Positions 44,007-55,769 of a stretch of DNA of 64,000 nucleotides are shown one piece after another (within the stretch, counting starts at the first letter, position 1; each line of letters begins with the position of its first letter). The notes beneath the pieces are model-generated. The model was given only the letters and a program-made list of their open reading frames with translations. It did not search any database and was not told the origin of the DNA. A program made the position numbers and the translations under genes. This DNA is from Rhynchosporium graminicola (lineage: Eukaryota > Ascomycota > Leotiomycetes > Helotiales > Ploettnerulaceae): positions 845,645 to 909,644 of the forward strand of contig FJUW01000046.1 of assembly GCA_900074885.1 (NCBI GenBank), read 5' to 3'.

Positions 44007-47000
44007 ATAACTTCTACTTCTACTAAAAGCACCGAAATAAGAGGGATGATTTAGAAGTTTTCGTTACTTCTATAAAGGAAATTCAAGACGAAATTTAACG
44101 CTACGAAAATACTTAAGCTACTAATAATATCGAGTTATACGCACTCGATAAAGGCCTTATAACTAATAAAGCTAAGGAGGCTAAGTACTAGGAGAATAAT
44201 AAGATAATTAAGGAAAAACTCCCTATAAAATAGAAAGAATTTAAAAGTCTATTCTTAGCTAGAGCTTCTGATGACTTAGCTAAGAGAAGACCTATAGTAG
44301 ATCACGAGATTAAACTCACTGGGGAAAACACCTTAACTATAGAGCTATTTCGCTATATGCCTAATAAGTACTTAGCTAAAGCTAAGCGATATATTACTGA
44401 AAACCTTTATAAAGGGTTTATTATACTATCGATTACTCCTTAGGCTATACTAATTCTTATAGCTAAGAAAGTAAGTAGTAAGCTCTGTTTCTATATTAAC
44501 TTTCGTAAGCTAAACGAGCTTACTTAGAAGGATCCTTACCTGATTCCCTTAATCGATAAGATAATAGCGAGAATCTCTAAGGCGAAGATCTTCACGAAAG
44601 TTAATATTTAATAAGCTTTTCATAAGATATATATATCTAAGGACTTAGAAGATTATACTACCTTTCGCACCTGATATAGTACGTATAATTATAAGGTACT
44701 TCCCTTCGGACTTACTAATAGCCTAGCTACTTTTTAATATTTTATTAATAATATATCAATAGAGCACTTAGACGACTTCTACTTAGCTTACCTTAATAAT
44801 ATCTTAATATACTCGGATTCGAAGGTAGAGTATAATATCTACATTCATAAAATTCTTAAGATTCTATAAGCTTATAGTCTTTAAGCTAATATTAAGAAGT
44901 CCGAATTCAGTATTACTTATACGAAATTCCTTAGCTTTATTATTAGAGTTAATAGAATCGAAGTCGACCCTAAGAAGATCGAAGTTATTAAGAACTAGGA
45001 ATATACTAATAATATCTATAGTATATAAAGTTACCTTAGTTTCTATAACTTCTACTATCGATTTATTAAAGACTATAATAGTATTTATCGCCCTCTTACT
45101 TTCCTTATTAGAAAAGATATCCCTTTTCGCTTTGGAAATAAGTATTAGGAAGCTTAGGAGCGCCTCTATTAAGCTCTCTAGTTAGCTCTAATTCTATATT
45201 ATTACGATCCTTTTAAGGAAACTAGACTTGAAACTGACTCTTCTAATAAGGTAATAGCTAGCGTACTCTTATAACTTTAAGATAATAGTATATTTTATCT
45301 AGTTAGTTTCTTCTTAAAGATTATAATCGATACGGAGCTAAATTACTTAATATATAATAAAGAGCTCTTAGCGATCTTCTGTTCCTTTTAATAGTATAAG
45401 CTTAAGCTACTAGGTATATAGAAGATAGTCCACGTCTATATAGATTATTATACCTTAGAAAATTTTATAATAATAAAAGACCTTAATATATAGTAAGCGA
45501 GATAGGCTGAATTCTTTATCTAATTCTACTTTAAGATTATATACCGAATAGGAATTATAAAGACTCTTACTAATACGCTATTATACTATAATCAGGACCT
45601 CTTTCCGCTAGAAGCTAGAAAGTGCGTATTTCAGAACTAATAGCTAATCTTAAACGATAAGATTAGTAATAAAGTGCTTTAAGACCTCTAGGACTCGCTT
45701 ATAATTACTAAGTTCTATTACGAGCTTTCCCTAATAAGAACTTCTAAGACCTTCCTATAAGCTAAAACCCGTGACTTTAGCTTACTAGTAGAATTACTTA
45801 CGAGTAAAGATAAAGAGTTCCTTATAGAGGAAGCTTCTAATACTACTATTATAGTAGCTTATAATATCGAGAACTATAATATTATCGACTAAGTCTTTTT
45901 AGCTAATAAGGAGTCTCCGGAGCTAGGACCTCTTTAGGAGGAGGCAAGATAGAAGTATTGTAACTATTAGTTAGTCCGCGGAAAGCTCTTCTTTTAAGGG
46001 CGTTTAGAAGTCCCTACTAAGCCTCTAGAGCTACGAATAGTACTTATTCGCTATATTTATATGTAATTATAAGTAGTATATACTAAGAATACGAAAGTTA
46101 AACTACTTCTTAGTTACAGCTACTACTAGAGGAGTATAATAGCGGATATTATAAACTATATTAAAAATTATAGCTATATATAGATAAAAGAAAAAAGAGA
46201 TAAGACCCATAAGTTCCTTTATCACTTACTAATCTTAGTACGACTTTACTAGTACCTGATAATAGATTTCACTAAGTTACTATTAGATAAGAGTAGCTTC
46301 GATACTATATTCGTAATTATAAATAGATTATTAAAGAAACTAGTATCTATTCCTTATTATAAAACGATTATAGCTAGATAGATAGCTAAGCTCTTTACTA
46401 TCTATTAGAGCTATTACTTTAGTATACTCGATTCGATCGTTTCGGATCGTAGACTATAATTTATTTCGAGCTTCTAGAAAAAGTATTACTATATCCTTAG
46501 TATAAAAGTTAAGCTAACTACTATATATAACCTGAATATCGATAGCTAGATTAAGATTATAAACTAGTAGATTAAGTAAAGACTATATCCCTTTTATACT
46601 TACTATTAAGATAACTAGAGCTTACTACTCCTAGTAATAGATATCGCGTAGCTTATACTTCCTTACGAGTTACTTAGTAATATATCTCTATTTTAGTTAC
46701 TTAATAGCTATAAAGTAAGAACCTCTTAGGACCTTATTAATCTAATACCTCTAGTAACTGCTACTAAGGCCGTTAATCGAGAGGACGCTCTTCGTATAGC
46801 TACTCGGATAATAGCTACTACGGAATCCGCTAAATCCTTACTTAAGAGTTAATAGGATAAAATAGAGCGCCTAGCTAATCGTAATCGCCGCGAGGTAGAT
46901 TAGAACGTTAGAGATAAAGTTATAGTTTCTATAGTAAATTAGAAGATAGATAGACTTTCTAAGAAGCTCTCTAATAAGTAGTATAAGCTAATAGAAGTAC

Positions 47001-47475
47001 TAGAAAAGGTAGAGGAGAGTTAGAAGCTCGAGCTACTAGAGGAATAGTAAATCTATCCTATTTTCTACTTATACTTACTATATAAGTATACAGAAAACCT
47101 ACTACTAAGATAGGTACGATAAGTACTAGTACTAATTCAGCTGCTTCCGGAGTAAGATAAGTAGGAGATCGAAACTATCTTAAGCTTAAGAGTCTCTTAT
47201 AGTACCTTATAGTACTAAATCAAGTAGATAGGAGCTAAAAACGATCTCGAATAGTACTTTTACTTAGATACTATAATAGCCCCTTACTTACTTAAGCGTT
47301 TCTACCTGCGATATCTAGTAGTAAAAGGACTGCTACGACTCCTCCCGAAGTAGCTAGAGGCGTATAATAATAGTATTAACGACTATAGCGAATTAGAGGA
47401 TAGTATACCTATAATAGCTACTGCTCGTATATAGTTCTTTAAGAGAGAGGGAGGGAATTAGCGTTTTTACCGGAT
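44007..47475 (+). pseudogene. G1b pol: RT, RNase H, integrase, chromodomain-type tail
   Basis: Plus-strand pol downstream of E. RT contains FYINFRKLNELT at about 44490-44525, TFRT-type TTFRT (44665-44680) and LDDFYLAYLNNILIYSD at about 44768-44820. The segment SFYNFYYRFIKDYN lies at about 45040-45080, and RNase H begins ETRLETDSSNKVIASVLL at 45220-45270. Integrase lies at about 46000-46700, with FYHLLILVRLY and IDFTKLLLDKSSFDTIFVII (about 46265-46325). The tail at about 47160-47450 reads SRVSYSTLQY-x-IK-x-IGA, then APYLLKRFYLRYL and DYSELEDSIPIIAT, a chromodomain-like ending. Stops are RIP-type. Confidence 0.9.
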
Positions 47476-47482
47476 TTTTCAA

Positions 47483-47520
47483 GCTTCGAGGACGAAGCCC
47501 TTCTTAGAAGAGGGGAGTAG
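47483..47520 (+). promoter_or_regulatory. G1b stem-loop and polypurine tract
   Basis: GCTTCG-AGGA-CGAAGC (47483-47498) is a perfect 6-bp stem, followed by TTAGAAGAGGGGAG next to the 3' LTR at 47521. In G1 this still lies in the last codons of pol. Confidence 0.8.
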
Positions 47521-47751
47521 TATTATAATCTATACTATAACGGCCTTAGGCTCCTAGGTATCATAGGAGGCAGGGCTAGCGGGATGCGGTTAGTGCGTAC
47601 TAGAGGATGATTAGTTAGTATAGCCCTACGGTTATACCTAGAGAGAGAGTCGAGAGTAGAAACCTCCTCTCTATCTTTTCTTCCCTTTACTCAGTGTACC
47701 CTTAAGGGCGAATATAACTCGTTGTCGACTCCCTATGCCTCTGCCGTAATA
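47521..47751 (+). repeat. G1b 3' LTR (231 bp)
   Basis: Starts TATTATAATCTATACT and ends CTGCCGTAATA, followed by the target duplication CTAAA. Retains more CpG/CpA than the 5' LTR. Confidence 0.97.
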
Positions 47752-47756
47752 CTAAA

Positions 47757-48800
47757 AGTCGATAAAACGTCTTCTAGAACGTACTTATCTAATTTGTTCT
47801 TCTATCGCTTATAATAGCTCTTAGTATACTATAGTAATATACCTACTAGTTTATAAACCTCTCCGTATACTCCTCTGCTTTTATACTAAGTATCGCTTCT
47901 AATATAACAGATTTACTTAATTTATTCTTAATTACTTAAAGGTATTAGTTCTCTTAAGACTTTAGTAAATTAGTTATAAAGTCTATTAAGATCTCCTAGA
48001 AGAATTAGTCGAGTACTAGTAGTAGTCGAAGGAGTCCGTATTTATATTCTCTTTATATCTTATTTCTTCTATAATAGTTATAATTCCTTAAGAATTATCA
48101 GATATACTTCGACTATAAAGGCTAGTAGAATTGCCTTCCTAGTATAAAGGCGGTAAAGTCCTTACCGGGATACCTATATACTAGTGTGTTATAAGCAGAC
48201 TAGATTAACTTCGTTCTTAATATATTATCTCTTGCTATATTTTCCGCGGAGTCCGTAGAATATATAGTTCCTAGTACTTATAATTTACCCTAATAATATA
48301 ATCTTCCTTTCGTATCGATATTATAGTCTCCTACTTGCACTTTGAGCTTGATTTCGCTAAGTAAAGACCGGGCTCCGCTCTAAATAATATAGAGTACGGT
48401 TTTGTATATCATATCGTTTTCGACTGCTTTTTCCTAGTATTCGTTCAGTTGTTTATCCTTCGATATACTATATAGCGGCCCCTATAGCAGTACCGGCCGG
48501 TATCTGTCGGGTTACTTGCGGATCTCGATCTGATAGTTAATTCCTAGGCGATAAGGTACTAACTTATTCGCTTCTTATTAGGAAAATAGTAGAGCTATAT
48601 CCTTAAGCTCTAGTAGAAGAAGCCTTTCAAGTTCCTTTATTATTAACTCTACTTTCTTCGATATTACCTTTTTAATATTATCTGGCGATACTATAGCTAC
48701 TATTATTAATATGCCGGAGTCCGGTATATATAAGAGCTATAAGTCTTCGCAACTCTTATAGTTACGCCCCTCTGATATCTATTATCGTACTACGTTATAG
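47757..48800 (-). pseudogene. F pol: end of protease, start of RT, then integrase; RT core missing
   Basis: Minus strand. After protease the frame reads LKDIALLFS, EANKLVPYRLGINYQIEIRK and GPLYSISKDKQLNEY (about 48420-48600), the usual RT entry sequence. It then passes within about 60 codons to RLYY-x-GKLQVLGTIYSTDS and GRQFY-x-PL, followed by NYNYYRRNKI-x-REYKYGLLR (about 47990-48290), which is the integrase zinc-binding domain and the start of its core. No YLDD block, no FLGF-x-NFYR segment and no RNase H are present in between. Either this copy suffered an internal deletion of about 1.3-1.5 kb or the family is non-autonomous. The integrase is cut at 47757 by G1b. Confidence 0.82.
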
Positions 48801-48849
48801 TAGAACTAATACTTCTCTAGCGTAGTCCGTATCTTATTATTCGCCTTCT

Positions 48850-49160
48850 AAGGATTTCCTAGTATAATCGGGAAGGATAAGTTAGTAATAATATAAGCGT
48901 AGACTGATTACTTATATCTTAAAATATCTATTTAGAAAGATATAACTCTTTCTATTTTCGTACCTCTTAGTAATTTAGATACGCCTTTTACTTTATAGGT
49001 CTTATTACTAATATAGCAGAGACTAAGACTATTTACTAGGTCTTTATTTATTATAGTATAATACTAGTAGCTTTCGTCGATAAGAGTAAATATTCCGAAA
49101 GTATTTTAAAGGATTATATCTATATATATAAAGTTTCTGTTTATAACTTTCTTAAATTCA
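48850..49160 (-). pseudogene. F retropepsin (protease)
   Basis: Minus-strand frame GIFTLIDESY-x-YYTIINKD (about 49045-49100) with a degraded active site, then YKVKGVSKLLRGTKIERVIS and YAYIITNLSFPIILGNP (about 48860-48910), which is the conserved retropepsin end I-I-L-G-x-P. Confidence 0.85.
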
Positions 49161-49299
49161 CTCTCTCTTTCTACTAATACTCCTTTCTCTCTTATCTCCT
49201 GATTTCGAGCGAGAGCTAGTCTTTTCCTGACTTTTCTTTATTAGAATCCCTATACTTATTATCGTCCTCTAGTAGTAAGCCTAACTTAACTGAGCTAAT

Positions 49300-50430
49300 A
49301 GTCGTAGGCTTTATAGCTACGCTATAATTATAGTCGCGGATATGATATCCGGCTATTCTATATTAGTAATAGAGTCTTTTCTTATAGCGATATTCTCTTT
49401 CTGCCTTATCGACTTATTTAGCTCTTTACTTACCTTCTATATTCTTATAATATCCTTTATTATCTATATAGCTTCTTTTAATAAATATTAGAGCTATTAT
49501 AGTATTCTTATTAGCGTCTAATCTAGGTATTAAGAAAGAACTTACTATATATAAGCTGAATATTATATTTGATCCGAAGTTCTTATTCTTCTCTCTCTAC
49601 TTCTTATTAGCCGATTTGAATTAGTTCGTCTCCTCGAGGTTTATAATAATACGTTCTACCTCCCCCGAGAACTAGTAGTAGTCCGCTATCTTAACTATAG
49701 AGGCTATATATATTTAGATAGAGTTTAAGAAAGTATTCTTTAGATAACTGATTTTTACGTTATCTTCCTAGCTTTTCTCGCTTATACTAAGTAGGAGTCC
49801 GTCGAATTCTAGCTAGTATTCGTACTAAAGTTATCCTATAGAGTACTTAAGATTCGATAGTTATTCTAATACCTTAGCTTATTTATTACTATCTGCGAAG
49901 ACCTCCTCGAGTCGCGCAAAGAAACACTCGGGAGCCTTACCTTTTATCGCGTCTCCCTTCTCCTAAAAATACTATATTCAAATTCGTTCTCGAGAGGGAA
50001 AGGTATTATAAATAGTATCCTAGTAATAATCAGCGGATAGCGTTAGTTTTAATATAAAATGAACCTAATAAGAGCTCCTAATCCTAAGTAAGTAGTCTCG
50101 GAAGGTATCCGCTTTATTATCTTAGGATAGTAGCTTCTAACTTATAAGAGCTAACTCTTCTTTATTAGAGTTAGAGCGAGGTATTAATATAATTAACTTA
50201 ATTAGAGCTTTTATTAGCGAGTCGGTCGTGTATCCTTCCTGCTATCGTTCGGGCTCTTATTAGCTCTATTGCTAATATCTCTCCGCTTCTTATTAAGCGG
50301 ACCGCGCTAGAGCTAGCTCAGTCTCTATTAGTTATTAGCGCTAATATATCTCGTTTATAGCTTATACTAGTTCCGCTTAAGTTATTATACGTTCCGCCTG
50401 CGAGTTAGCGTTTAGCGCTAGTATCGTAGC
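49300..50430 (-). pseudogene. F gag with zinc knuckle
   Basis: Minus-strand frame starting after the 5' leader with TLEGATILALNANS and an Ala/Glu/Gln-rich helical region (about 50330-50430). It ends in a CCHC knuckle at about 49325-49372 (YY-x-YRIAGYHIRDYNYS, once C-x2-C-x4-H-x4-C). RIP has replaced the Cys and His residues with Tyr. Confidence 0.8.
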
Positions 50431-50488
50431 GCCCTCTAGCGTAAACTAGTCGGGAGTATTTAACTCTATTTATTTTAATTGAACTTAA

Positions 50489-50672
50489 TATTACAAGTAA
50501 ATAATATATATACGAGAGTTTATAGTAGTATTTAATAAGTTCGATAAGGAGAGAGTACGAATCTAACCGGAAGCCGTAAGGAAAAGTACGTAGTACTAAA
50601 GCTTAACCGAGCCTTAGTCAGGGAGTCGTGCTGGTAATACTAGTACTATAACCCAAGGGCTTGACCCTTACA
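50489..50672 (-). repeat. F 5' LTR (184 bp)
   Basis: Starts TATTACAAGTAAATAATA and ends GACCCTTACA; same length as the left LTR. Confidence 0.94.
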
Positions 50673-50677
50673 CTTAG

Positions 50678-51905
50678 CGTATAACTCTAAGAGAGATAGT
50701 ATTCTCTATATTAGCTACGGATACTATAGCTACCTTAAGTTAGCTTATCTAAATATTATATTACCCTTTTAGGAGTATATATACTTAAAACAAATTATAT
50801 TCTCAGAAACTACTACTTAAGTATTATATACTTAACTATAGGGAGACTTTTAAAGTATCGAAGGATCTAGAGATATAGATAATAGGGTTCCTTCTAGTAC
50901 CTCTAAATTATTATTAATAATATCTATAATATTATCCTCTAGCTTAGATAGAGCTAGTAAGCTAAGCTTAGTAGAAATAACCTTATTTAATTAATTTATC
51001 TAAGCTAGATCTACTAAGTTAAGTAATAAAGCTAGAATAGCGAAAGCTATAATTATACTTTTAGATAACCTATAGTACTGAGCGGAATCTATAGAGATAT
51101 TAGGAAATAAAGTAGAAAGAGAAGAGGGAAATAAAGGTATTTATGCTAGAGTAGTATATAAGACTTATTATAAGAAGCGTATAAAGATTAATATTCCTAA
51201 GGAGTAAGAAGTAGTAGAAGAACTAGAAGTAATAACTTAAGGATCTAGTTTGAGGTATATAATAAGAGAGAAGGAAAGAAAAGGCAGATAATTAAGGGAA
51301 ATAGTAGAGAGAGAAGAGCTAGGACTTATTAATTTCAAAGACTTAGCTACTACAATTCACGTTATAATAAATCTGCTAAAATTATTTCAGATATCCCTAG
51401 AGATATCTAAGTAATTTCGTAAACTATCGATACGTCGTAACTAGAAGAAAGTAAGTCTAAAGTCTTGAAGTTATAAAAATAACCCTATTATAATACTTAG
51501 CACTAGATCTATATAAGCCTTATCTATAGCTATAACTAGAAATCTTAAGCTTATATAAGTTACGCTATAAGTCCACCCTATAGATAAAGCCTAGAAAGTT
51601 CCTAGGAAGATAAAGTTAATTAAAAAGAGTAAGACTACTATTATAGAATTAAAGGTTAGAATATATTCTATAGACTAAGGTTCTGATCTAGTTATTATAT
51701 CTCTTGCTTTATAGTAATATCTGAAGTTAAAAACTATTTTACTAGCTTCTTATAAGTATACTAAGGTTAGCTATAGTATAGCAGATAGTATATAATATTA
51801 GCTTATTAGGTTTATTATCTTCAATTTTAGAGTTAAAGATATATAGCGTAGAGTCTATATGTTTATAAGAGATACTAAGAGTCCTAATGATAAGGAGCTA
51901 AGCTT
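50678..51905 (+). pseudogene. H: continuation with retropepsin domain (part 2)
   Basis: The plus-strand frame resumes after F: SLDRASKLSLVEITLFN near 50940-50990, ARSTKLSNKARIAKAIIILL (about 51005-51065), EREEGNKGIYARVVYKT (51120-51170), and REIVEREELGLINFKDLATT (about 51295-51355). A retropepsin follows: YSID-x-GSDLVIISLAL (about 51665-51715), with the pattern D-x-GS, then FNFRVKDIQRRVYMFIRDTK (about 51825-51885). It is unusually open for this window; most stops are Gln-derived. An RT would be expected next but lies beyond K and M, outside the window. Protease function (Gag-Pol maturation) is inferred from the motif. Confidence 0.65.
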
Positions 51906-51910
51906 ATTAC

Positions 51911-52600
51911 TATGATAGGTTGCACCCGTTAGTATACTTGACGCCTGAGGCGTCTACGCTAGTATCTGACGTATTATTATACGTATTTTAATACTACTGC
52001 TACTAGCGGCCGCGGTATTATCTTTTCTTCGAAGGGAGACTCTTATTTCTCCCTTCTCTCCTTAGTTAATTCTCCTTATAATATAGATAAGATTTTATAT
52101 TATATACTTTATATTCGCCTTATAATATTAGAATTAACTTGTTTCTAATATTCTTAGTTAAATAAAAGAGGATCTGCTTTCGAGCAGTAGATGATACGCG
52201 TATATAAGAAAGCTAGTACTCTAGACTTACTATTACTATACGTATACCTAGGATATAGAGATAGACGCCTCGGACTATATATAGTAGATCTGACTACCTT
52301 AATTATGATACGAAGATAAACGCCTCGGACTATATATAATAGATCTGACTACTTTACTTACGCCTGATATTCTTAATTAAATAAAGAAGGATCTGCTTTT
52401 GAGCAGTAGATAATACGCGTACGTAAGAAAGCTAGTACCCTGGACTTACTATTATTATATATATACTTACGATATAAAGATAGACGCCTCGGACTATATA
52501 TAGTAGATCCGGCTAGCTTACTTATAATACGAAATAGACGCCTCGGACTATATATAATAGATTCGGCTATTTATACGACTATTATATAAGTAGTAATTAT
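51911..52600 (+). repeat. K 5' LTR and leader
   Basis: Only the first part can be aligned to the partial right LTR (TACTTGACGCCTGAGGCG against TACTTAACGCCTAAGGCG). It contains the near-perfect inverted repeat GACGCCTGAGGCGTC at about 51940-51954. The left copy has 12 bp (GCACCCGTTAGT) not present in the right copy. The LTR 3' limit is not resolved. Confidence 0.75.
52151..52575 (+). repeat. Tandem duplication of about 219 bp in the K leader
   Basis: Unit 1 (52151-52369) and unit 2 (52370 to about 52575) both begin TTCTTAGTTAAATAA / TTCTTAATTAAATAA and include GGATCTGCTTTCGAGCAGTA. Each unit holds two copies of a shorter motif, GACGCCTCGGACTATATATA followed by GTAGATC, at about 52264, 52318, 52484 and 52537. 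Confidence 0.88.
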
Positions 52601-52649
52601 AATAATACTAAGATATATAGTTTACGATAGCAGAAGAATAGCTCTTCTA

Positions 52650-53810
52650 GTAGCTGTTAGATGCCTTCGAAGTATAAAGACGATAAGTAGCTAAGCTAAT
52701 AGTATAATAAGCAAGTTCGATAGCTACTTTAGCTAATAGGATCGAAGATATAGAATAACGAAACGCTTAGCTAATACTACTAATAGTACTAACTCTAAAT
52801 AATACGATATAATCGATAACTCCGGAGCTAACTATAGCTACGAAGTAATATATACTAAGACTCGAAAAGTTCGATAATATCGACCTAGCCTTATACTCTT
52901 AATTCGAGGGTATCTTACGAGCGAAGCTAGAGATTAATACTATTATAATTAGTAATAAGAGAGAACGAATATAATACGCGTTTAGCTATCTCTCGGGCGA
53001 CACTATAAGCTGAATTTACTTATAGATAAGCTTTACCTAATAATAAGAGCAGTTAATAGTCGAAAGGCTATTTCAATAGATAGCTATTACTTTTCGTAAC
53101 TCTTACTATTAATAGAAAGCTATAAGCTAGCTAAATAAGATTAAGTAAGAAACTTATCCTTTAAACGAATTCCTTAATAATTTCAATTAGCTAATCCTCG
53201 AAGCAGAAGAATAAGACTAAGTAGACGTAATTAAGAAAAGTTACTTAAAAGCTATTATTATTACTACCTTAGTCCGCGGTACTATTAGTATAAAAGAAGA
53301 ATAATCGTACGAAAAGTACTATTTATAATTACGTATAGTTAGTAACTAGCTAGCTAAAGTTAAGGAGCTATCTGCTAAAGTAGACTATTAAAAGTAGATA
53401 TAAAGGCGGTCTCTTAAGACCGACTAATAAGTAGCAGATTCGATAGATTAAGAAGCAACTTCTACTATTACTATAATTACGATAATAAAGAAGGAACCCT
53501 AATAAGCGAGCTCTATAGAGATCGAGAGACGGAAAGCAGAGCGACTTTACTTCTATTATAGATAGGATAAATATATAGTTTATAATTATTATATAAAACT
53601 CGCTATAACTAAGAAGAAGAAAAAGCGGGTAGTAATAGCTAAGAAGAAAACAAAGAATTTAAAGTTAAAAGAAGTTAAGATAGAAAGGTCGAGCTCTAAG
53701 TTAGAGAACTTAGAAAAAGAATAGCTTCTATCTAAAATCGCTAATAGAAATAAAAAGAAGTTAAATAAATAATAGTAATAGAAGCTTAAGATTAGTTTAA
53801 AGATATAATA
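52650..53810 (+). pseudogene. K gag with zinc knuckle
   Basis: A plus-strand frame rich in Glu, Lys and Leu, with a degraded CCHC knuckle at about 53538-53590 (LYFYYR-x-DKYIVYNYY). It is followed by a Lys-rich tail (KKKKRVVIAKKKTKNLKLKE region, 53610-53670). Position before protease supports Gag. Confidence 0.72.
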
Positions 53811-53849
53811 AATAAAGCTCTTTTCTTAATATCTATAATAATTAATAAA

Positions 53850-55760
53850 GAGTATTACGCTAAGACTCTACTTAATACTATGTGCTTTTTATATAGTATT
53901 ATTAATTCTGGCTTTACTACTTATTACCGCCTCTAGCGTTTCCTTATTTCCCCTATTGAAATAAGTTCGTTCGAAGGAGAAAGAAGTCTTATTACGAAAG
54001 TAGTAATTATAGAGATAGATATCGATAAATATAAGGAAGCTAGGGCTTTCTTCTATATAGTACTATGCCTAGAAGACTACGATCTGATTTTAGAACTATT
54101 ATAGTTCAAAAGAAATAATATATATATAATCGCCCTGAAGTTATAATATTATATTAATACTACTATTATAACCTTATATAACTAAGCATAAGAGCCGGAC
54201 TACGAGCTAGACTACTTTACTATATTAGTAATAGTATCTAATAAGCTTACTCGAGGATAGTTATATAAGAAGATATAAGTATTTACTATAAGTATAGCGG
54301 ATATCTAGAAGGCTCTTATACTAAAGATAAAGACTAACTTTTAAACAAAACTCTTTGATTAGTTATATAAGTATCTCGACTTATATAATAATAAGAAGGC
54401 AGATATACTACTATTACTATATAATCCCGGGATTAACTATAAGATTAAACTCGAATCATATAATAATAAGGAACTTATAATACCCTAGGGCCCTCTATAT
54501 AATATATCTTACGATAAACTCTTAGTACTACAGAAGACTCTTACGAAGCTCCTTAATGAGGGATTTATTCGAGTTAGTAACTCGCCTGCTATTACTCTTA
54601 TCTTATTTATAAAGAAACTAGAAAGTAAGCTACGATTTTATATTAACTACTATAAGTTAAATCGAATTACGAAGAAGGATCGATACTTACTACTACTGAT
54701 CTATAAGACTCTTCGAAATATTAGGAAAGCGAAAGAGTTTATAAAACTAGATATTACTATTACTTTCTATAAGATATATATTACTACTAGTAATAAATAG
54801 AAGATAGCTTTTCATATAAGATATAGTTTATATAAGTAGGTAGTAACTCCTTTTAGACTTACGAATACCTTAAGTATATTTTAATGATATATTAATTAAG
54901 CTTTATAAACTACTTAGAAGAATTCTATTCTACTTATATTAATAATATCCTAATCTATACAGATAGTAACTATTATTACTACTGAAAGTAAGTAGTAAAA
55001 GTTATAGTAAGATTACGCGAGGCTAAGCTATAACTAGATATCGATAAGTGCGAATTCGAAGTATAAATAACGAAATACCTTAGGTTTATAATCGATACGA
55101 AAGAGGGTATTTAAATAGACCCTAAGAAAGTATAAGCGATTCGAGAATAGGAACTCCTGACCTTAGTAAAAGAAGTACGAAGCTTCTTAGGATTTACGAA
55201 CTTCTATCGGATATTTATTAAGGATTACTCGATAATTATACTACTATTAATATAGCTTATTTATAAGGAGTAGCTATAATAATAGAATAAAGCCGCAGAT
55301 AAATCGTTTAAGAAATTAAAAGATATATTTACTACTAGACTTACGCTAGCGTAATTTGACCTTAACTAAGAAATAATACTCGAAATAGACTCTTTTAGAT
55401 AAGTAGTAAGAGGGGTACTTATATAATTCGACGACTAAGAATACTTACGACCTTATATATTCTTCTCGAAGAAAAACGCTCTAGCTGAATATAACTACGA
55501 AATCTATAATAAGGAATTAATAGTAATTATACGCTATCTTAAGAAATAGTAATACGAATTAAAAAGCGTATAAGAATTCTATATTCGTACTAATTATAAG
55601 AACCTCGAGTATTTTATAATAGTATAGTAACTTACGAAGCGATAAATATAATAGTTATTACTTCTCTTATAGTTTAATTATACGATTAGTTATATTCCTA
55701 GGAAAGAAAATAAGCGTATAGATATACTCTTATAACGCGAATAAGATATATCTTGTAATA
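53850..55760 (+). pseudogene. K pol 5' part: protease, RT, RNase H
   Basis: Protease: IINSGFTTYYR (about 53900-53935; active site D changed to N) and CLEDYDLILELLQF. RT: NEGFIRVSNSPAITLILFIK (about 54550-54615), RFYINYYKLNRITKKD (about 54633-54680) and IKLDITITFYKI. RNase H: EIDSFR-x-VVRGVLI (about 55380-55420), FFSKKNALAEYNYEIYNKEL (about 55460-55520) and YTISYIPRKENKRIDILL (about 55678-55730). This is the usual Gypsy order; stops are RIP-type. Confidence 0.88.
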
Positions 55761-55769
55761 TAGAAGATA

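Larger units (their letters stand above)
39501..47751 (+). mobile_element. G1b: Ty3/Gypsy element, plus strand, complete with both LTRs, contains E
   Basis: LTRs of 231 bp at 39501-39731 and 47521-47751 have mirror termini TATTACGG...CCGTAATA, and the target duplication CTAAA lies at 39496-39500 and 47752-47756 inside F integrase. Without E the element is about 6.9 kb. It holds gag with zinc knuckle, protease, RT, RNase H, integrase, chromodomain-type tail, stem-loop and polypurine tract. It has the same family structure as G1a at 1-6048, in opposite orientation. Confidence 0.97.
37189..50672 (-). mobile_element. F: Ty3/Gypsy element, minus strand, RT/RNase H-deficient, containing G1b
   Basis: LTRs of 184 bp (37189-37372 and 50489-50672) start TATCACAGGTG / TATTACAAGTA and end CCCTTATA / CCCTTACA. 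The flanks are CTTAA (37184-37188) and CTTAG (50673-50677), a target duplication with one transition. Subtracting G1b leaves about 5.2 kb. On the minus strand: 5' LTR, gag with zinc knuckle, protease, only the N-terminal edge of RT, then integrase, an antisense frame region, polypurine tract and 3' LTR. Confidence 0.92.

Noticed and set aside
52151..52575. Possible CRISPR-like array of the GACGCCTCGGACTATATATA motif
   Set aside because: Only four copies at unequal spacing, explained by a tandem duplication inside a retrotransposon leader; the sequence is fungal in character.
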